Source of the DNA: Thiothrix sp.
GTDB taxonomy: Bacteria; Pseudomonadota; Gammaproteobacteria; Thiotrichales; Thiotrichaceae
Direction of reading: 5' to 3'
NCBI GenBank assembly: GCA_008015155.1
Contig: SSFA01000017.1
Coordinates: 124,001 to 188,000 of the forward strand
DNA length: 64,000 nt
Shown: piece by piece, positions 17,781 to 26,346 of the stretch
Position numbering within the stretch: the first letter of the stretch is position 1
Layout: each line of letters starts with the position of its first letter
Notes under the pieces: model-generated
What the model was told of the DNA's origin: nothing
Seen by the model: only the letters and a program-made list of their open reading frames with translations
The model's database searches: none
Program-made: the position numbers and the translations under genes

Positions 17781-18099
17781 TGGTCGCTCCTAAGTGGTAA
17801 ATAGTCAGCAAGGCTTTAATTAAATATTGAGCCTGTTCCTAGCTCAAAAGCCTACATAAATAGCCAGTAATCGAAGTTAGTTCTTTTTAAACAATGACTT
17901 AAATGCTTATCTTTGCAGTTTTGCGCAAACTTTACAAATCAAAAAATGAGCATTATTAAGAAAAATGAGTAAGTTCGTTGCTGAAGCCTCAACTAAATTA
18001 AGCTTAATCGCCGAATGACTAGCTTCTAGGGATGATAAAGTTATTGATGCTTAGGTTTTGAATAAATCCCGCAATTTTTCTGAACAAAAGGAGCCTTTT
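17781..18099. other. Intergenic region, no gene seen
   Basis: This 319-bp gap lies between the divergent lysozyme-like and gnd genes. It is AT-rich and must hold both promoters, but I see no clear hexamer pair, repeat or conserved coding remnant. The in-frame extension of gnd upstream to a TTG at 18058 has no ribosome-binding site. Confidence 0.5.
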
Positions 18100-19116
18100 A
18101 TGCAGCTTGGGATGATCGGTTTGGGACGGATGGGCGCAAATATGGCCACGCGGATCATGCGTGCAGGGCATAACTGCGTTGGTTTTGATCGCAATCCTGA
18201 GGCGCTACAAGCCTTAGCACAACAAGGTGGGACTCCAGCAAAATCTTTGGCTGAATTAGTGGCTAAGCTAGACAGCCCGCGCGCGGTCTGGTTAATGTTG
18301 CCAGTTGCGCTTGTGGATCAAGTCTTAGATGAACTCAAGCCTTTGCTGCAGGCAGGCGATATGGTGATTGACGGTGGCAATTCGTATTACCACGATGATA
18401 TTCGTCGCCATCAAGCCTTTGCCGAACAAGACATTCATTATTTAGATGTGGGTGTCAGTGGTGGGGTATGGGGCTTAGAGCGTGGCTATTGTCTTATGAT
18501 AGGTGGCGATAAAGCAGCTGCTGATCATCTGGAGCCGATTTTCCAAGCCTTGGCTCCCGGTGTAGCGACGGCACCGCGTACTAAAGCCTTAGAAGGCTTA
18601 CCAGTTTCGGCGGCTGAACAAGGTTATCTTTATTGCGGCGCGAGTGGTGCTGGGCATTTTGTAAAGATGGTGCACAATGGAATTGAATATGGCCTGATGG
18701 CAGCGTTTGCCGAAGGTTTAAATATTCTGCATAGCGCGAATGTGGGTAAACAAGAGCATGCTAAAGATGCTGAAACCACGCCCTTGCGTCATCCTGAGCA
18801 CTATCAATATGATTTTGACATTAAAAATATCACTGAATTATGGCGGCGCGGCAGTGTAGTGGGTTCATGGCTCTTGGATTTAACGGCTGCGGCTTTGCAA
18901 AGTGATCCACAGTTAGCGGGTTTTTCAGGCCATGTCGCGGATTCTGGGGAAGGTCGTTGGACTGTACAAGCCGCCGTAGAATCAGGGGTTCCAGCGCCTG
19001 TCATTACGGCTGCTTTATATTCGCGTTTCGAATCGCGCGGACAAGAAGATTATGCTTATAAAGTTTTATCGGCCATGCGCTATGGTTTTGGTGGGCATTT
19101 AGAGAAGAAACCTTGA
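18100..19116 (+). CDS. gnd: 6-phosphogluconate dehydrogenase, short (GndA/YqeC) type
   Basis: The ATG at 18100, preceded by AAAAGGAG, gives a 338-residue protein. Residues 1-25 contain the NADP/NAD motif GMIGLGRMGANMATRI, and 'GASGAGHFVKMVHNGIEYGLM' is the substrate-binding and catalytic-Lys signature. The length is that of the decarboxylating short-type enzymes, which lack the long C-terminal extension of E. coli Gnd (about 470 aa). It converts 6-phosphogluconate to ribulose 5-phosphate. Its product connects to ribose metabolism, whose genes are decayed immediately downstream. Confidence 0.9.
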   Translation: MQLGMIGLGRMGANMATRIMRAGHNCVGFDRNPEALQALAQQGGTPAKSLAELVAKLDSPRAVWLMLPVALVDQVLDELKPLLQAGDMVIDGGNSYYHDDIRRHQAFAEQDIHYLDVGVSGGVWGLERGYCLMIGGDKAAADHLEPIFQALAPGVATAPRTKALEGLPVSAAEQGYLYCGASGAGHFVKMVHNGIEYGLMAAFAEGLNILHSANVGKQEHAKDAETTPLRHPEHYQYDFDIKNITELWRRGSVVGSWLLDLTAAALQSDPQLAGFSGHVADSGEGRWTVQAAVESGVPAPVITAALYSRFESRGQEDYAYKVLSAMRYGFGGHLEKKP

Positions 19117-19148
19117 GTGTTCTGCTCAATCTTTTATCACCTTGATAG

Positions 19149-19179
19149 TCTGGCTGAGCTTAGCCACTACTCAGCCAGA
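19149..19179 (+). terminator. Hairpin after gnd
   Basis: TCTGGCTGAG and CTCAGCCAGA pair perfectly over 10 bp with an 11-nt loop, 32 bp after the gnd stop. The stem is strong but no U-run follows, so it may act with Rho or as a 3'-end stabiliser. Confidence 0.55.
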
Positions 19180-19181
19180 TT

Positions 19182-19334
19182 CCAGCAAAAGTCCTGCTCA
19201 GTGCAGTCTTAGAGGCAGTTTTAGACCAGATTAGTGCCAGTGAGCGAAGCAAACGGATGATTATGGGTGCAGTGATTGTGATGGCTATGATTATTGATAC
19301 ACTGTGCCAATGCCGCTTTAATCTCGCACACTAA
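19182..19334 (+). pseudogene. Possible remnant of a ribose ABC permease (rbsC) C-terminus
   Basis: An open frame without a start codon encodes 'KVLLSAVLEAVLDQISASERSKRMIMGAVIVMAMIIDTLCQCRF' (given here as positions only beyond the key part), ending at TAA 19332-19334. The segment 'RMIMGAVIVMAMIIDT' resembles the last transmembrane segment and tail of RbsC-type permeases ('KGAVIVLAVLLD'). It is followed by remnants of a LacI-type regulator and of RbsD. On its own the match is weak; the context makes it plausible. Confidence 0.4.
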
Positions 19335-19343
19335 ACACGCCCT

Positions 19344-19713
19344 ATGACCTTTATTAAAGACTTAGCCAAGCACGCTCAAGTATCCATTTCTACAGTGTAT
19401 CATGTCGTTAATAGCACACGCTTTGTGGGCGCTGATGCCACTGCGTGCAGCTCGCGATTAAAGAGCTTATGTGTCAAGCAGTGTAATGCGCAGTCTAAAA
19501 AGTCAAAATAACTATACTTTAGGTATACTAATGCCCAATTGCTCCAATCCTTATTTTAGCGAAATTATGCGCAGTATTGAGGAGCGTTGCTTTGAATTAG
19601 GCTACAACTTAATCTTGTGCAATACCGATGACCGTCTTGAGCGTCAAACCAAATTTTTAGAAATCTTAAGGGGAAAGCGGGTGGGCGGTTTGATTCTGAT
19701 TACCGCCAGCTGA
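19344..19713 (+). pseudogene. Frameshifted LacI/RbsR-family regulator remnant
   Basis: From ATG 19344 the frame reads a LacI DNA-binding domain ('TFIKDLAKHAQVSISTVYHVVNSTRFV'), then degenerates and stops near 19511. The adjacent frame from about 19471 continues with 'SSVMRSLKSQNNYTLGILM' and the start of the sugar-binding domain ('NPYFSEIMRSIEERCFELGYNLILCNT'), ending in TGA at 19711-19713. About 60% of the protein is missing. Frame change and truncation make it a pseudogene. The family and neighbours point to RbsR. Confidence 0.8.
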
Positions 19714-20022
19714 AAAAACCTTATTACTGCATACGGAATTATCGCATTGCATCGCCAGTTTAGGGCACGGTGATATGCTGGTTATTGCCGATGCAGGTTT
19801 GCCTATTCCAGCACAGGTGCAGCGCATTGACTTGGGGGGGGCAGTTTGGGGGTTCCTAGTTTACAAGCGGTGTTGCAAGCCGTACTCAGTGAAATGCAAG
19901 TTGAGCGGGCTAGCATCGCTCAGGAAGCGCTGATGAATGCCATGCCACCTGATTGGTATCAAGCCTATCGAGGGCAAGGCTTACCGGAGCCGTTTGAAGC
20001 GGTTTCGATGATCTGTTCTTAG
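19712..20022 (+). pseudogene. rbsD: Frameshifted D-ribose pyranase (rbsD) remnant
   Basis: The frame after '[20 protein letters not shown]' reads '[22 protein letters not shown]', the RbsD core. The frame is lost at a run of eight G residues near 19836. The next frame resumes with '[19 protein letters not shown]' and '[20 protein letters not shown]', also RbsD-like. It ends at TAG 20020-20022, before the conserved C-terminal catalytic Tyr region. No start codon remains in frame and there is one clear frameshift. RbsD interconverts the pyranose and furanose forms of ribose. Confidence 0.8.
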
Positions 20023-20036
20023 ACTTTTAACCAAGC

Positions 20037-20666
20037 CTAGCGATGCGCCTCCCACAAACACGCCTCTAATTTAAACTCAGTAAACGTAGCGGTGAAGCTG
20101 GATGGCGTCGGGCTACAGGCATAAAAACCACAGGCTACACTCTGCGCAGCCGCTAAGGGAGGTTGTGCTTTACCCATCTCAGGCGTGGTTGGCCCTAGCT
20201 TGTGCAAGTGGAAGATACGCATTTGGCGAAACTCGGGATGATTGACCGCCGCTTCGATCAGAAAATCTGGGCCACGGCGACTTAAACGATAGCGGGCAGT
20301 ATGCACTGTGCTGATATCTTGTGTCGCCCAATCGGAATAACCCTGATTGGTGACAACGCTACCTAAGCGTGAAAACTCTGCATTTTCATATTCAATCGAA
20401 GCTTTAAACCAATTGTCACTATCTAAATAAATCAGCACCCCGCATTGATCGAAGCGTGCTTGGTACTCAAAATCCACTTGAAAGCTTAAGCTGAAATTAT
20501 CCTTTAGCTCGAACAGTAGCGCAGGTGCGTTATCATTTCTAAACCCATAATAAGAGCGTTGCCATAAGTCGGTGTGCGGCTCGGTGGTGATACTTAATCG
20601 ATCGGTGCTGAGTTGAAAATGCTTGGGCTGATTTAACCAGTTTCCATCAGTGAGCAGTAGTTGCAT
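20037..20666 (-). CDS. DUF1349 (concanavalin-like) protein
   Basis: The ATG at 20666 follows AAGGAAGG and gives 209 residues. The pattern 'LWQRSYYGFRNDNAPALLFELKDNFSLSFQVDFEYQ', then 'QCGVLIYLDSDNWFKASIEYE' and 'GFYACSPTPSSFTATFTEFKL', is that of DUF1349 proteins (YesU-like, concanavalin A-like fold). Members are often encoded near sugar metabolism genes, but their biochemical role is unknown. No signal peptide is present. Its position beside rbs remnants suggests a former sugar locus. Confidence 0.8.
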   Translation of the reverse strand: MQLLLTDGNWLNQPKHFQLSTDRLSITTEPHTDLWQRSYYGFRNDNAPALLFELKDNFSLSFQVDFEYQARFDQCGVLIYLDSDNWFKASIEYENAEFSRLGSVVTNQGYSDWATQDISTVHTARYRLSRRGPDFLIEAAVNHPEFRQMRIFHLHKLGPTTPEMGKAQPPLAAAQSVACGFYACSPTPSSFTATFTEFKLEACLWEAHR

Positions 20667-20828
20667 AAAACCTTCCTTTGCTGTGCTTTTAAATGCTAAG
20701 CCTAGCAGTAATAGCCTAAACACCAAGCATAAGTCGTAAAAATCTTGATGAATACGATTTTGAGCCACACCTCGAAGCGCAAGCGCACAGTATTGTGCAA
20801 TTGGATTATAAAAATGCTGGGTGCAAGC

Positions 20829-20860
20829 CCAACCTTTCCCCAACCCAATTAACCTATACT
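20829..20860 (+). promoter_or_regulatory. pqqCDE promoter with CCAACC direct repeats
   Basis: CCAACC occurs at 20829-20834 and 20840-20845, 11 bp apart. TATACT, a good -10 box, follows at 20855-20860, 9 bp after the second copy. The spacing is the same as at the pqqA promoter. The pqqC ATG is 33 bp downstream of the -10 box, with AAGGAGAGGAG in between. Confidence 0.7.
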
Positions 20861-20892
20861 CCTCTCATGCCTTAAGGAGAGGAGCTTAGTGC

Positions 20893-21630
20893 ATGCCCAC
20901 TGCTTGGACCCCAACCGAATTTGAACAGCAATTACGTGCCTTAGGGCGCTATTACCATGTTCACCACCCCTTTCAAGTCATGATGTATGAAGGCAAACTC
21001 AATGCCGAGCAATTGCGCGGCTGGGTGGCGAATCGCTTTTATTATCAAGTCACAATCCCGCGTAAAGACGCCGCTTTGCTATTCAATTGCCCCGAGCGTG
21101 AAGTGCGGCGGATTTGGATTCAACGTATTTTAGATCATGATGGCGGCCCGAATACGGAGCATGTTTCCGATGGCGGGATTGAAGCATGGATTCGTTTGGG
21201 GGAGGCTTGTGGTGTGCCGCGTGAAGAGCTACTCGATCAGCGCCATGTGTTGCCCGGAGTGCGGTTTGCAGTCGATGCTTATATTAATTTTGTGCATCAC
21301 GCCGATTGGCGCGAAGGGGTATGTTCGTCACTGACCGAGCTATTTGCGCCCACGGCGCATAAACAGCGCTTGCAAAGCTGGCCGGATCATTATCCGTGGA
21401 TTGATAACACCGGTTTGCAATATTTCCGCAATCGCCTGACTGAAGCACATCGTGATGTCGATCATGGGCTATCCTTAACCTTGCAGCACTTCACTACGTA
21501 TGAGCAGCAACAGCGCGCCTTACAGATCGTCAAGTTTAAGCTGGATGTACTTTGGTCAATGCTAGATGCGATTTATCTCGCCTATGTGCAACAAATGCCG
21601 CCGTATTTCAATGTGGAGGAACCCGCATGA
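20893..21630 (+). CDS. pqqC: PqqC, pyrroloquinoline-quinone synthase
   Basis: This 245-residue cofactor-free oxidase catalyses the last ring closure and eight-electron oxidation in PQQ synthesis. The signature '[32 protein letters not shown]' and the active-site segments '[25 protein letters not shown]' and '[10 protein letters not shown]' are intact. AAGGAGAGGAG precedes the ATG, which overlaps nothing upstream. Its stop overlaps the pqqD start as ATGA. Confidence 0.97.
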   Translation: MPTAWTPTEFEQQLRALGRYYHVHHPFQVMMYEGKLNAEQLRGWVANRFYYQVTIPRKDAALLFNCPEREVRRIWIQRILDHDGGPNTEHVSDGGIEAWIRLGEACGVPREELLDQRHVLPGVRFAVDAYINFVHHADWREGVCSSLTELFAPTAHKQRLQSWPDHYPWIDNTGLQYFRNRLTEAHRDVDHGLSLTLQHFTTYEQQQRALQIVKFKLDVLWSMLDAIYLAYVQQMPPYFNVEEPA

Positions 21631-21902
21631 GTCAGGTTGATTTTAAAGCAGTCCTCAGTTTAGCAAGAGGTTATCGCTTTCAATGGGAGGAATCCCAAAA
21701 CAACCACGTCTTATTATACCCCGAAGGCATGGTGCAATTGAGTGATACCGCTGCGGCTGTCTTATCCTTATGCAATGGACAGCGCACGGTAGAAGCCATC
21801 GTCGCTGAGCTGGAGGAGGATTATGAAACGGATGGTCTGAGTGAAGATGTCATATCATTTTTAGAAGAAGCTCAAGAGCAGGGCTGGATTCAATATGCCT
21901 AA
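21627..21902 (+). CDS. pqqD: PqqD, PqqA-binding chaperone
   Basis: This 91-residue protein (ATG at 21627) binds PqqA and presents it to the radical SAM enzyme PqqE. The conserved '[32 protein letters not shown]' region forms the winged-helix RiPP-recognition element. Its start overlaps pqqC and its last 8 bp overlap pqqE, so the three are tightly coupled. Confidence 0.95.
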   Translation: MSQVDFKAVLSLARGYRFQWEESQNNHVLLYPEGMVQLSDTAAAVLSLCNGQRTVEAIVAELEEDYETDGLSEDVISFLEEAQEQGWIQYA

Positions 21903-23001
21903 AATTCCGTCGCCACTTTGGTTATTAGCTGAAGTGACGCATTCATGCCCACTGCAATGCCCTTATTGCAGCAATCCGCTCCAACTCGTGCCGAAAAAGG
22001 ACGAATTGGATACCGAAGGCTGGCTTAAAGTCTTGCATCAAGCGCGTAAATTGGGCGCGGCACAACTGGGCTTTTCGGGTGGTGAACCCTTAGTGCGTAA
22101 GGATTTAGAAGTATTAATTGCTGAAGCACGCAAGCTTGGTTATTACAGTAATCTGATTACCTCGGGCGTGGGCATGGACGCAGCGCGCGTCGAAAACTTC
22201 CGCGAATTAGGGCTAGATCATATTCAAGTCAGCTTCCAAGCCGATGATGCCACATTGAATGATTATTTGGCGGGCACGAATGCTTTCCAACACAAATTGG
22301 ACATGGCGCGTGCGGTCAAAGCCAGCGGCTATCCGATGGTGTTGTGCTTTGTGATTCATCGCCAAAATACTGATCGTGTCGCGCAGATGCTGGATTTGGC
22401 GGCAGAGTTGCAAGCCGATTATGTGGAGCTGGCTACCACGCAGTTCGAAGGTTGGGCGCTCGCGAATCGCGATCATCTATTACCGACTTTGGAGCAAGTG
22501 CGTGAAGCAGAACGAGTCGCGCATCAATACCAAGAAAAATATAAAGGCAAGATGAAGATTTTTTATGTCGTGCCCGATTACTACGAAAACCGTCCGAAAG
22601 CCTGTGTGGCAGGCTGGGGTCGAGTGTTTATTGCGGTAGCACCCGATGGTTTAGTATTGCCGTGTCACTCAGCGCGTAGTTTGCCGGATTTGGAGTTGCA
22701 TAATGTGCGTGATCGCGATTTAGATTGGATTTGGTACGAATCCAAAGCCTTTAATTATTTTCGTGGCGAAGACTGGATGAAAGAGCCATGTCGCAGTTGT
22801 GACGAGCGCGAGAAAGATTTTGGCGGCTGCCATTGTCAGGCGTTTAAGCTCACGGGCGATGCGAAAAATGCTGATCCAACTTGTGCGAAGTCGCCGCATC
22901 ATCATTTGATCGAGCAAGCTATTGATACCAGTCGTCTTAACCCTAATAGTTCTAAGCCATTATTGTTCAGAAAAAGGCAGATTAATGCCAATTTAAGTTG
23001 A
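21895..23001 (+). CDS. pqqE: PqqE, radical SAM PqqA cross-linking enzyme
   Basis: This 368-residue radical SAM/SPASM enzyme forms the Glu-Tyr C-C bond in PqqA. The radical SAM cluster is Cys18-x3-Cys22-x2-Cys25 in SCPLQCPYC, followed by 'GFSGGEPLVRKDLE'. The C-terminal SPASM cysteines are in 'LPCHSARSL', 'CRSCDEREKDFGGCHCQAF' and 'ADPTCAKSPHH'. It ends the pqqCDE operon. The protein uses the same PQQ precursor made at 16.1-16.4 kb. Confidence 0.97.
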   Translation: MPKIPSPLWLLAEVTHSCPLQCPYCSNPLQLVPKKDELDTEGWLKVLHQARKLGAAQLGFSGGEPLVRKDLEVLIAEARKLGYYSNLITSGVGMDAARVENFRELGLDHIQVSFQADDATLNDYLAGTNAFQHKLDMARAVKASGYPMVLCFVIHRQNTDRVAQMLDLAAELQADYVELATTQFEGWALANRDHLLPTLEQVREAERVAHQYQEKYKGKMKIFYVVPDYYENRPKACVAGWGRVFIAVAPDGLVLPCHSARSLPDLELHNVRDRDLDWIWYESKAFNYFRGEDWMKEPCRSCDEREKDFGGCHCQAFKLTGDAKNADPTCAKSPHHHLIEQAIDTSRLNPNSSKPLLFRKRQINANLS

Positions 23002-23145
23002 CTAAGGCCTTGAATCATGGCTTATTCTATTGTCTATCTCTACGCGAATTTGCAAACTTAGAGTAAGAGGTTCACTCTGTTTGCCGACAGTAAAAATGAT
23101 GGTAGTAGAGAGTAGATTAGATGCTTACAACGCAGGAGGAGGCGT

Positions 23146-24336
23146 ATGGGGCAGGCCCTTAATGTTTTAGGCACAGGCTCAGAGTCGCTCTTGAAGCGGC
23201 GGAGCTTATTAGATAGTCAATGGAATCGATTTGTGTCAGGGGTCAGTGCGAGTTCACCGCTGCCAATCCGTGATGATATCGCTTCTTCTTGGCAGCGTAG
23301 TGCGCAATATACCCAACCCCGTCATGGTTCCGCACCAGCCGATGATCTTTATGTTACCCAACAAATGTGGAAAGACTCGATTCTGAGTCAAGCTGTTCAA
23401 CGCGAGCATGAGCAGATCACGCAATTGGCTAAAGAAGGCGAGTTAGTAGCTGGTATTGCTGATACGCAAGGGCGCTTATTGTGGACTTTGGCTAGTCGTC
23501 ACATGCGTAGTCGCGCAGAATCAGTGAATTTTACGGCTGGAGGTTGGTGGGATGAGCGTTCAGTGGGTACGAATGCGGTTGGTTTATCTTTAAATCTGAA
23601 GCGTCCTGTCACCGTTTTTTCCTCTGAACATTATCAGCCTTTTGTGCATGATTGGGTGTGCTATGCTGCTCCCATTCTGCATCCACAATCCGGTGAAGTA
23701 GTTGGTGTCTTGGATATGTCAACCACTTGGCGGCGACACACGCCTTTGGGTCAAGCTGCTGTAACTGAGATTGCTCGTTCGATTGCCCAAGGCTTACCGC
23801 AACATTTACCCAAAGCTGAATTAGAAATTTATGCACTTGGTCAAGGGCGCGTCATTTTCCGTGGCAAGGCTTTGCACCTGCCTCTGCGCCAAGTAGAAAT
23901 TTTAGCCTTACTTGCACTGAATCCACAGGGTTTAAGCTTGGAAGGTTTACATGCTGCTTTGTATGGCGAGCAGTCAGTGTCACTTTCGACCTTGAAAGCT
24001 GAGCTATCGCATCTACGGCGCATTCTTGATGGGCAAATTGGTTCGCGTCCCTACCGCTTACAAGTTTCTGTGTGGGCCGATTTCATTCAAGTCTGGCAAG
24101 CGCTCCACCATAACCAAACCAGTTCTGCCTTTAGTTTGTATCAGGGCAGTTTGCTAGTGCAATCGAATTCTCCAGAGTTAGAAGAATGGCGGCATTGCAT
24201 TGACGCTGTGATGGATAAAGCACTGGGCTCTTGTGAAGATGCCACCTTACTGATGGATAAGCTGTGCAAGAGTACGGGCGGTAGCGAATTAGTTCGTGAG
24301 CGCTTGGCTGAGCTAGTCGACAAGCCTAAATGGTAA
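23146..24336 (+). CDS. GAF-domain regulator with a C-terminal winged-helix domain, no AAA+ domain
   Basis: This 396-residue protein has an AcoR-like N-terminal half: 'SQAVQREHEQITQLAKEGELVAGIADTQGRLLWTLASRHM' followed by 'GGWWDERSVGTNAVGLSLNLKRPVTVFSSEHYQPFVHDWVCYAAPI', a GAF sensor (about residues 75-210). In AcoR-type activators a sigma-54 AAA+ domain would follow. Here it is absent, and residues about 225-310 ('LHLPLRQVEILALLALNPQGLS', 'STLKAELSHLRRILD') look like a winged-helix output domain. It lies between pqqE and the alcohol dehydrogenase gene, and is a good candidate for the activator of the CCAACC promoters. It has a strong AGGAGG start. Confidence 0.75.
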   Translation: MGQALNVLGTGSESLLKRRSLLDSQWNRFVSGVSASSPLPIRDDIASSWQRSAQYTQPRHGSAPADDLYVTQQMWKDSILSQAVQREHEQITQLAKEGELVAGIADTQGRLLWTLASRHMRSRAESVNFTAGGWWDERSVGTNAVGLSLNLKRPVTVFSSEHYQPFVHDWVCYAAPILHPQSGEVVGVLDMSTTWRRHTPLGQAAVTEIARSIAQGLPQHLPKAELEIYALGQGRVIFRGKALHLPLRQVEILALLALNPQGLSLEGLHAALYGEQSVSLSTLKAELSHLRRILDGQIGSRPYRLQVSVWADFIQVWQALHHNQTSSAFSLYQGSLLVQSNSPELEEWRHCIDAVMDKALGSCEDATLLMDKLCKSTGGSELVRERLAELVDKPKW

Positions 24337-24402
24337 GCAGACCCTGGCTTATTAAACCTAAGCCAGTGAGCTGAATAATAATTAAAAAACTCTAAATCTC
24401 GC

Positions 24403-24435
24403 CCAACCTTTTCCCAACCAAAGACTCGTTATGAT
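24403..24435 (+). promoter_or_regulatory. Alcohol dehydrogenase promoter with CCAACC direct repeats
   Basis: CCAACC occurs at 24403-24408 and 24414-24419, 11 bp apart, and is followed 10 bp later by TATGAT (24430-24435) as the -10 box. The leader to the ATG is about 75 nt and ends with GGAGAGGAG. It is the third copy of the arrangement seen at pqqA and pqqC. Confidence 0.7.
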
Positions 24436-24514
24436 CACTGCTAGATGGCCGTAATGTCATGGGAGTTACATTGCGGTTTCCTTAGACAATTACCATTGGA
24501 GAGGAGACTCTAGT

Positions 24515-26272
24515 ATGAAGTCTGGTGATTTATTTCGTAAGATATTATTAGCATCCGCTATTAGTTTCGCTTTAACATCTGCGCCTTTAATGGCCGCAGT
24601 CACTGATCAAGATATTGCCAACGATGCAACTACCACTAATGATGTAGTCAGTTATGGTTTAGGTCTACAAGGCCAACGTTTTAGCCCTTTGGATAAACTT
24701 AATGCTGAAACGGTTAAAAACTTAGTACCTGCCTTCGTATTATCTTATGGTGATGAAAAACAACGCGGCCAAGAAGCTCAGCCTCTCGTTCATAATGGTA
24801 AAATTTTCGTAACAGCTTCCTATTCACGGGTGTTCACGGTTGATGCAAAAACAGGTGAAGAATTATGGCAATACGATCACCGCTTGCCTGATGGTATTTT
24901 ACCGTGCTGCGATGTCGTAAATCGTGGCGGTGCTCTCTACGATAATCTATTTATTTTCGCAACTCTAGATGCTCAGTTAGTTGCTCTTGACCAAGATACT
25001 GGTAAGGTAGTTTGGAAAGAGAAAATGGAAGATTATAAAGCAGGTTATTCCAATACAGCAGCACCTATTATTGTTAATGGAAAAGTTATTACTGGTGTTT
25101 CAGGTGGTGAATTCGGTATTGTCGGTAAAGTTGAAGCACGGGATGCTAAAACAGGTAAGCTAATTTGGATGCGTCCTACTGTTGAAGGCCATATGGGTAC
25201 TTTAGATGGTAAGGATAATGGTATTACTGGGGAAACCAATAAATCTTGGCCAGGTGATTTATGGAAAACAGGTGGCGCTGCTACTTGGTTAGGCGGTACT
25301 TATGATGCTGAAACTAATACACTTTTCTTCGGAACCGGTAACCCAGCTCCATGGAATTCCCATTTACGTCCCGGTGATAATTTATATTCCTCTTCGGTCT
25401 TAGCTATTAATCCGGATGATGGAAAAATTAAATGGAGCTATCAATGGACTCCCCATGATGGTTGGGATTTCGATGGTGTCAATGAGTTTGTATCTTTCGA
25501 TTTAAAACAAGCGGATGGCAAGGTTATTAAAGCTGGTGGTCATGCTGATCGGAATGGTTTCTTCTATGTCTTAGATCGTACCAATGGCCAGTTAATTAGT
25601 GCTAATCCTTTCGTAAATAAAATTACTTGGGCTAAAGGCATTGATTTAAAAACAGGTCGCCCTGAATATGACGATGCGAATCGTCCTGGTGCTCCTACAG
25701 GTGCTGATAAAGGACAATCTGTATTTGCTGCCCCTTCTTTCTTGGGTGGTAAAAACTGGATGCCAATTGCTTATAACCCAGGTACAGATTTATTCTATGT
25801 TCCTTCAAACGAATGGGGTATGGATATTTGGAATGAACCTATTAGCTATAAAAAAGGTGCGGCTTATTTAGGGGCTGGCTTCACAATTAAACCTTTAAAT
25901 GAAGATTATATCGGTGCTCTACGGGCGATGGATCCAAAAACTGGGAAAATCGTTTGGGAAGCAAAAAATAAAGCGCCTTTATGGGGTGGGGTATTAACTA
26001 CTGCTGGAAACCTAGTATTCACAGGTACGCCAGAAGGTTATTTAAAAGCCTTTGATGCTAAAACGGGTCAGGAGTTATGGAAATTCCAGACAGGTTCTGG
26101 CGTGGTAGGCTGTCCGATTACTTGGGAACAAGATGGTGAGCAATTCGTTGCAGTACCTTCAGGCTGGGGTGGTGCAGTGCCATTATGGGGTGGTGAAGTT
26201 GCTAAAAGTGTTAAGCATCTAAATCAAGGTGGTAGTTTGTGGGTATTTAAATTACCAAAAACTCCAGCCTAA
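24515..26272 (+). CDS. Quinoprotein alcohol dehydrogenase with Asp-x-Asp (lanthanide-type) motif
   Basis: This 585-residue periplasmic enzyme (signal peptide to about residue 28, 'APLMAA') is an eight-bladed propeller PQQ dehydrogenase of the ExaA/PedE/PedH type. The adjacent-Cys disulfide is Cys131-Cys132, metal ligands Glu199 ('GGEFG') and Asn276 ('GTGNPAPWN'), and the catalytic base Asp318. Residue 320 is also Asp (WDFDG), two positions after the base, as in lanthanide-dependent XoxF and PedH; calcium enzymes have Ala or Ser there. Tryptophan-docking repeats are present. Codon use is more AT-rich at third positions than in neighbours, and translation signals are strong, fitting high expression. 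It is the first gene of the quinoprotein operon. Confidence 0.92.
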   Translation: MKSGDLFRKILLASAISFALTSAPLMAAVTDQDIANDATTTNDVVSYGLGLQGQRFSPLDKLNAETVKNLVPAFVLSYGDEKQRGQEAQPLVHNGKIFVTASYSRVFTVDAKTGEELWQYDHRLPDGILPCCDVVNRGGALYDNLFIFATLDAQLVALDQDTGKVVWKEKMEDYKAGYSNTAAPIIVNGKVITGVSGGEFGIVGKVEARDAKTGKLIWMRPTVEGHMGTLDGKDNGITGETNKSWPGDLWKTGGAATWLGGTYDAETNTLFFGTGNPAPWNSHLRPGDNLYSSSVLAINPDDGKIKWSYQWTPHDGWDFDGVNEFVSFDLKQADGKVIKAGGHADRNGFFYVLDRTNGQLISANPFVNKITWAKGIDLKTGRPEYDDANRPGAPTGADKGQSVFAAPSFLGGKNWMPIAYNPGTDLFYVPSNEWGMDIWNEPISYKKGAAYLGAGFTIKPLNEDYIGALRAMDPKTGKIVWEAKNKAPLWGGVLTTAGNLVFTGTPEGYLKAFDAKTGQELWKFQTGSGVVGCPITWEQDGEQFVAVPSGWGGAVPLWGGEVAKSVKHLNQGGSLWVFKLPKTPA

Positions 26273-26285
26273 TTTTAATGAAAAA

Positions 26286-26312
26286 TAAAGAGGTGGATTA
26301 TCTACCTCTTTA
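26286..26312 (+). terminator. Hairpin between the dehydrogenase and cytochrome genes
   Basis: TAAAGAGGT and ACCTCTTTA pair over 9 bp with a 9-nt loop, just after the dehydrogenase stop. Since the cytochrome gene follows 35 bp later on the same strand, it is probably a partial terminator or RNA stabiliser that sets dehydrogenase mRNA above that of the following genes. Confidence 0.6.
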
Positions 26313-26346
26313 TAACCACCAATGAATTGATTTGAGGTTTTAATCA

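Noticed and set aside
24515..26272. XoxF methanol dehydrogenase
   Set aside because: The Asp-x-Asp motif fits XoxF, but the overall pattern ([21 protein letters not shown]) is of the ExaA/PedH group, so methanol as main substrate is not claimed.
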